Positions 14,309 to 15,049 of a stretch of 15,049 bases of DNA are shown here, piece by piece. Both the position numbers and the translations under genes were made by a program. This stretch comes from an uncultured Erwinia sp. Lineage in GTDB: Bacteria > Pseudomonadota > Gammaproteobacteria > Enterobacterales > Enterobacteriaceae. The notes below the pieces were generated by a model. It saw only the letters and a list, made by a program, of their open reading frames with translations, was not told the origin of the DNA and searched no databases. How positions within the stretch are numbered: the first letter of the stretch is position 1; the number at the start of each line of letters is the position of its first letter. Location: assembly GCA_946221915.1 (NCBI GenBank), contig CAMIKG010000090.1, positions 1 through 15,049 of the forward strand. The letters run 5' to 3'.

Positions 14309-14863
14309 ATGAATGAGTTTTCCATCATCTGCCGCATCCTCGGTTCGCTGTTTAACCGCCAGCCGCAGGACCCGTTGCTGGTGCCACTGTTTACGCTGTT
14401 GCGTGAAGGGAAATTGCAACAGCAGTGGCCGCTGGAACAGGATGAGCTGTTAACCCGTCTGCAAAACAACAGCGACCCGCAACTGCTGGCAGCGGATTAC
14501 AATACGCTGTTTGTCGGCAGCGAGTGCAGCGTGCCGCCGTATGGCTCACAGTGGGAAAACGGGCCGCAGGAAGCCGATGTGCGTGCCTTTCTGCAACAGC
14601 GCGGTATGCCATTAAGCGATGCACCAGCCGACCATTTTGGTCTGCTGCTGCTGGCTGCTTCGTGGCTGGAAGATCAGTCGCAGGAAGATGAGTCCGCGGC
14701 GCAGATCGCGCTGTTTGACGACTACCTGCTGCCGTGGTGTGGACAGTTCTTAGGCAAGGTTGAAGCGCATGCCACCACGCCATTCTACCGCACGCTGGCG
14801 CTGCTGAGCCGTGAAGCGCTGCAGGCGATGCGCGACGAACTGGCTGAGCAGGAAGAAGAGTAA
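14309..14863 (+). CDS. ycdY: TorD/DmsD-type chaperone YcdY
   Basis: A 184-residue, all-helical cytoplasmic chaperone of the TorD/DmsD/NarJ family, the same length as E. coli YcdY. Members usually help load cofactor into molybdoenzymes, but E. coli YcdY is reported to activate the YcdX phosphatase and to affect swarming. Conserved segments are MNEFSIICRILGSL, the LAADYNTLFVGSECSVPPYGS region (family motif around PPY), DHFGLLLLAASWLEDQ and LPWCGQFLGKVEAHATTPFYR, shown in part. ATG 14309 lies 31 bp after ycdX. Its ribosome site is weak (GGAC), so it may depend on coupling with the upstream gene. A stem follows the stop codon. Confidence 0.95.
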   Translation: MNEFSIICRILGSLFNRQPQDPLLVPLFTLLREGKLQQQWPLEQDELLTRLQNNSDPQLLAADYNTLFVGSECSVPPYGSQWENGPQEADVRAFLQQRGMPLSDAPADHFGLLLLAASWLEDQSQEDESAAQIALFDDYLLPWCGQFLGKVEAHATTPFYRTLALLSREALQAMRDELAEQEEE

Positions 14864-14869
14864 ACAAAG

Positions 14870-14887
14870 GGGCGGCAAAAGCCGCCC
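14870..14887 (+). terminator. Hairpin at end of the ghrA-ycdX-ycdY operon
   Basis: GGGCGGC (14870-14876) and GCCGCCC (14881-14887) form a perfect 7-bp GC stem with an AAAA loop, 7 bp after the ycdY stop. The following bases TCTGT are only weakly T-rich, but the position and stem suit an operon terminator. Confidence 0.65.
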
Positions 14888-15013
14888 TCTGTACAGATTG
14901 CTGACATGCTCATTTGTTGAAAATGCTGTAACCCAGCACCCCATCGTTCTGGAACAACTGACATCAACACCCAAATTCAAAGCGCAGGGAGCACGGTCAG
15001 CGTAGCAAAGCGT

Positions 15014-15035
15014 CCCGCGCCATGGACGGCGCGGG
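15014..15035. repeat. GC-rich inverted repeat at the right edge
   Basis: CCCGCGCC (15014-15021) and GGCGCGGG (15028-15035) are perfect 8-bp complements with a 6-base spacer. The surrounding bases 14888-15049 show no convincing gene, so this may be a stem in an intergenic region or the 3' part of a feature continuing beyond the window. Confidence 0.4.
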
Positions 15036-15049
15036 CCGAGCTGCCATGG

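Noticed and set aside
14750..15005. Short frames on both strands past ycdY
   Set aside because: They overlap ycdY or its terminator and lack ribosome sites or familiar sequence.

Overview
The window looks like chromosomal DNA of an Enterobacterales species, most probably Erwiniaceae (Pantoea/Erwinia-like). The right third keeps the Escherichia coli order serX tRNA, ghrA, ycdX, ycdY. PhoA and TreA are close to their E. coli counterparts, and the outer-membrane receptor at the left resembles the Yersinia/Erwinia ferrioxamine receptor FoxA. The genus is inferred from remembered similarity, not from a search.

Left region (1-4357, all minus strand): foxA, a TonB-dependent siderophore receptor with a Fur-like box upstream, and treA, a periplasmic trehalase. 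Each has its own 5' region, and hairpins follow their 3' ends.

Central region (4358-9200): a GntR/FCD regulator on the minus strand is divergent from a tight plus-strand operon. The operon encodes a DUF2848 (FAH-like) protein, an amidase-signature hydrolase, an EthD-like alpha/beta-barrel protein and an MHS-type MFS transporter, and ends in a good terminator. The shared 115-bp control region holds a perfect 14-bp palindrome. This reads as a regulated uptake-and-degradation cassette for an unidentified amide- or acid-type compound.

Right-central region (9200-11719): phoA lies behind an unusually long Pho-box array of five heptamers in 11-bp register. It is followed by a 78-aa gene of unknown function and a DUF3237 gene, divergently arranged.

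Right region (11720-15049): a minus-strand tRNA-Ser(GGA) with a near-consensus promoter is followed downstream by a tandem array of 178-bp units. Each full unit starts with the last 18 bp of the tRNA, CCA included, and each unit carries an intrinsic terminator. This closely parallels, in layout and unit length, the 178-bp repeats after tRNA-Tyr in the E. coli tyrT operon (the rtT RNA region), but here it follows a serine tRNA. It is the most unusual feature of the window. The ghrA-ycdX-ycdY operon then reads rightward (2-ketoacid reductase, PHP-family zinc phosphatase and its TorD-like chaperone). The last ~160 bp are non-coding as far as I can tell.
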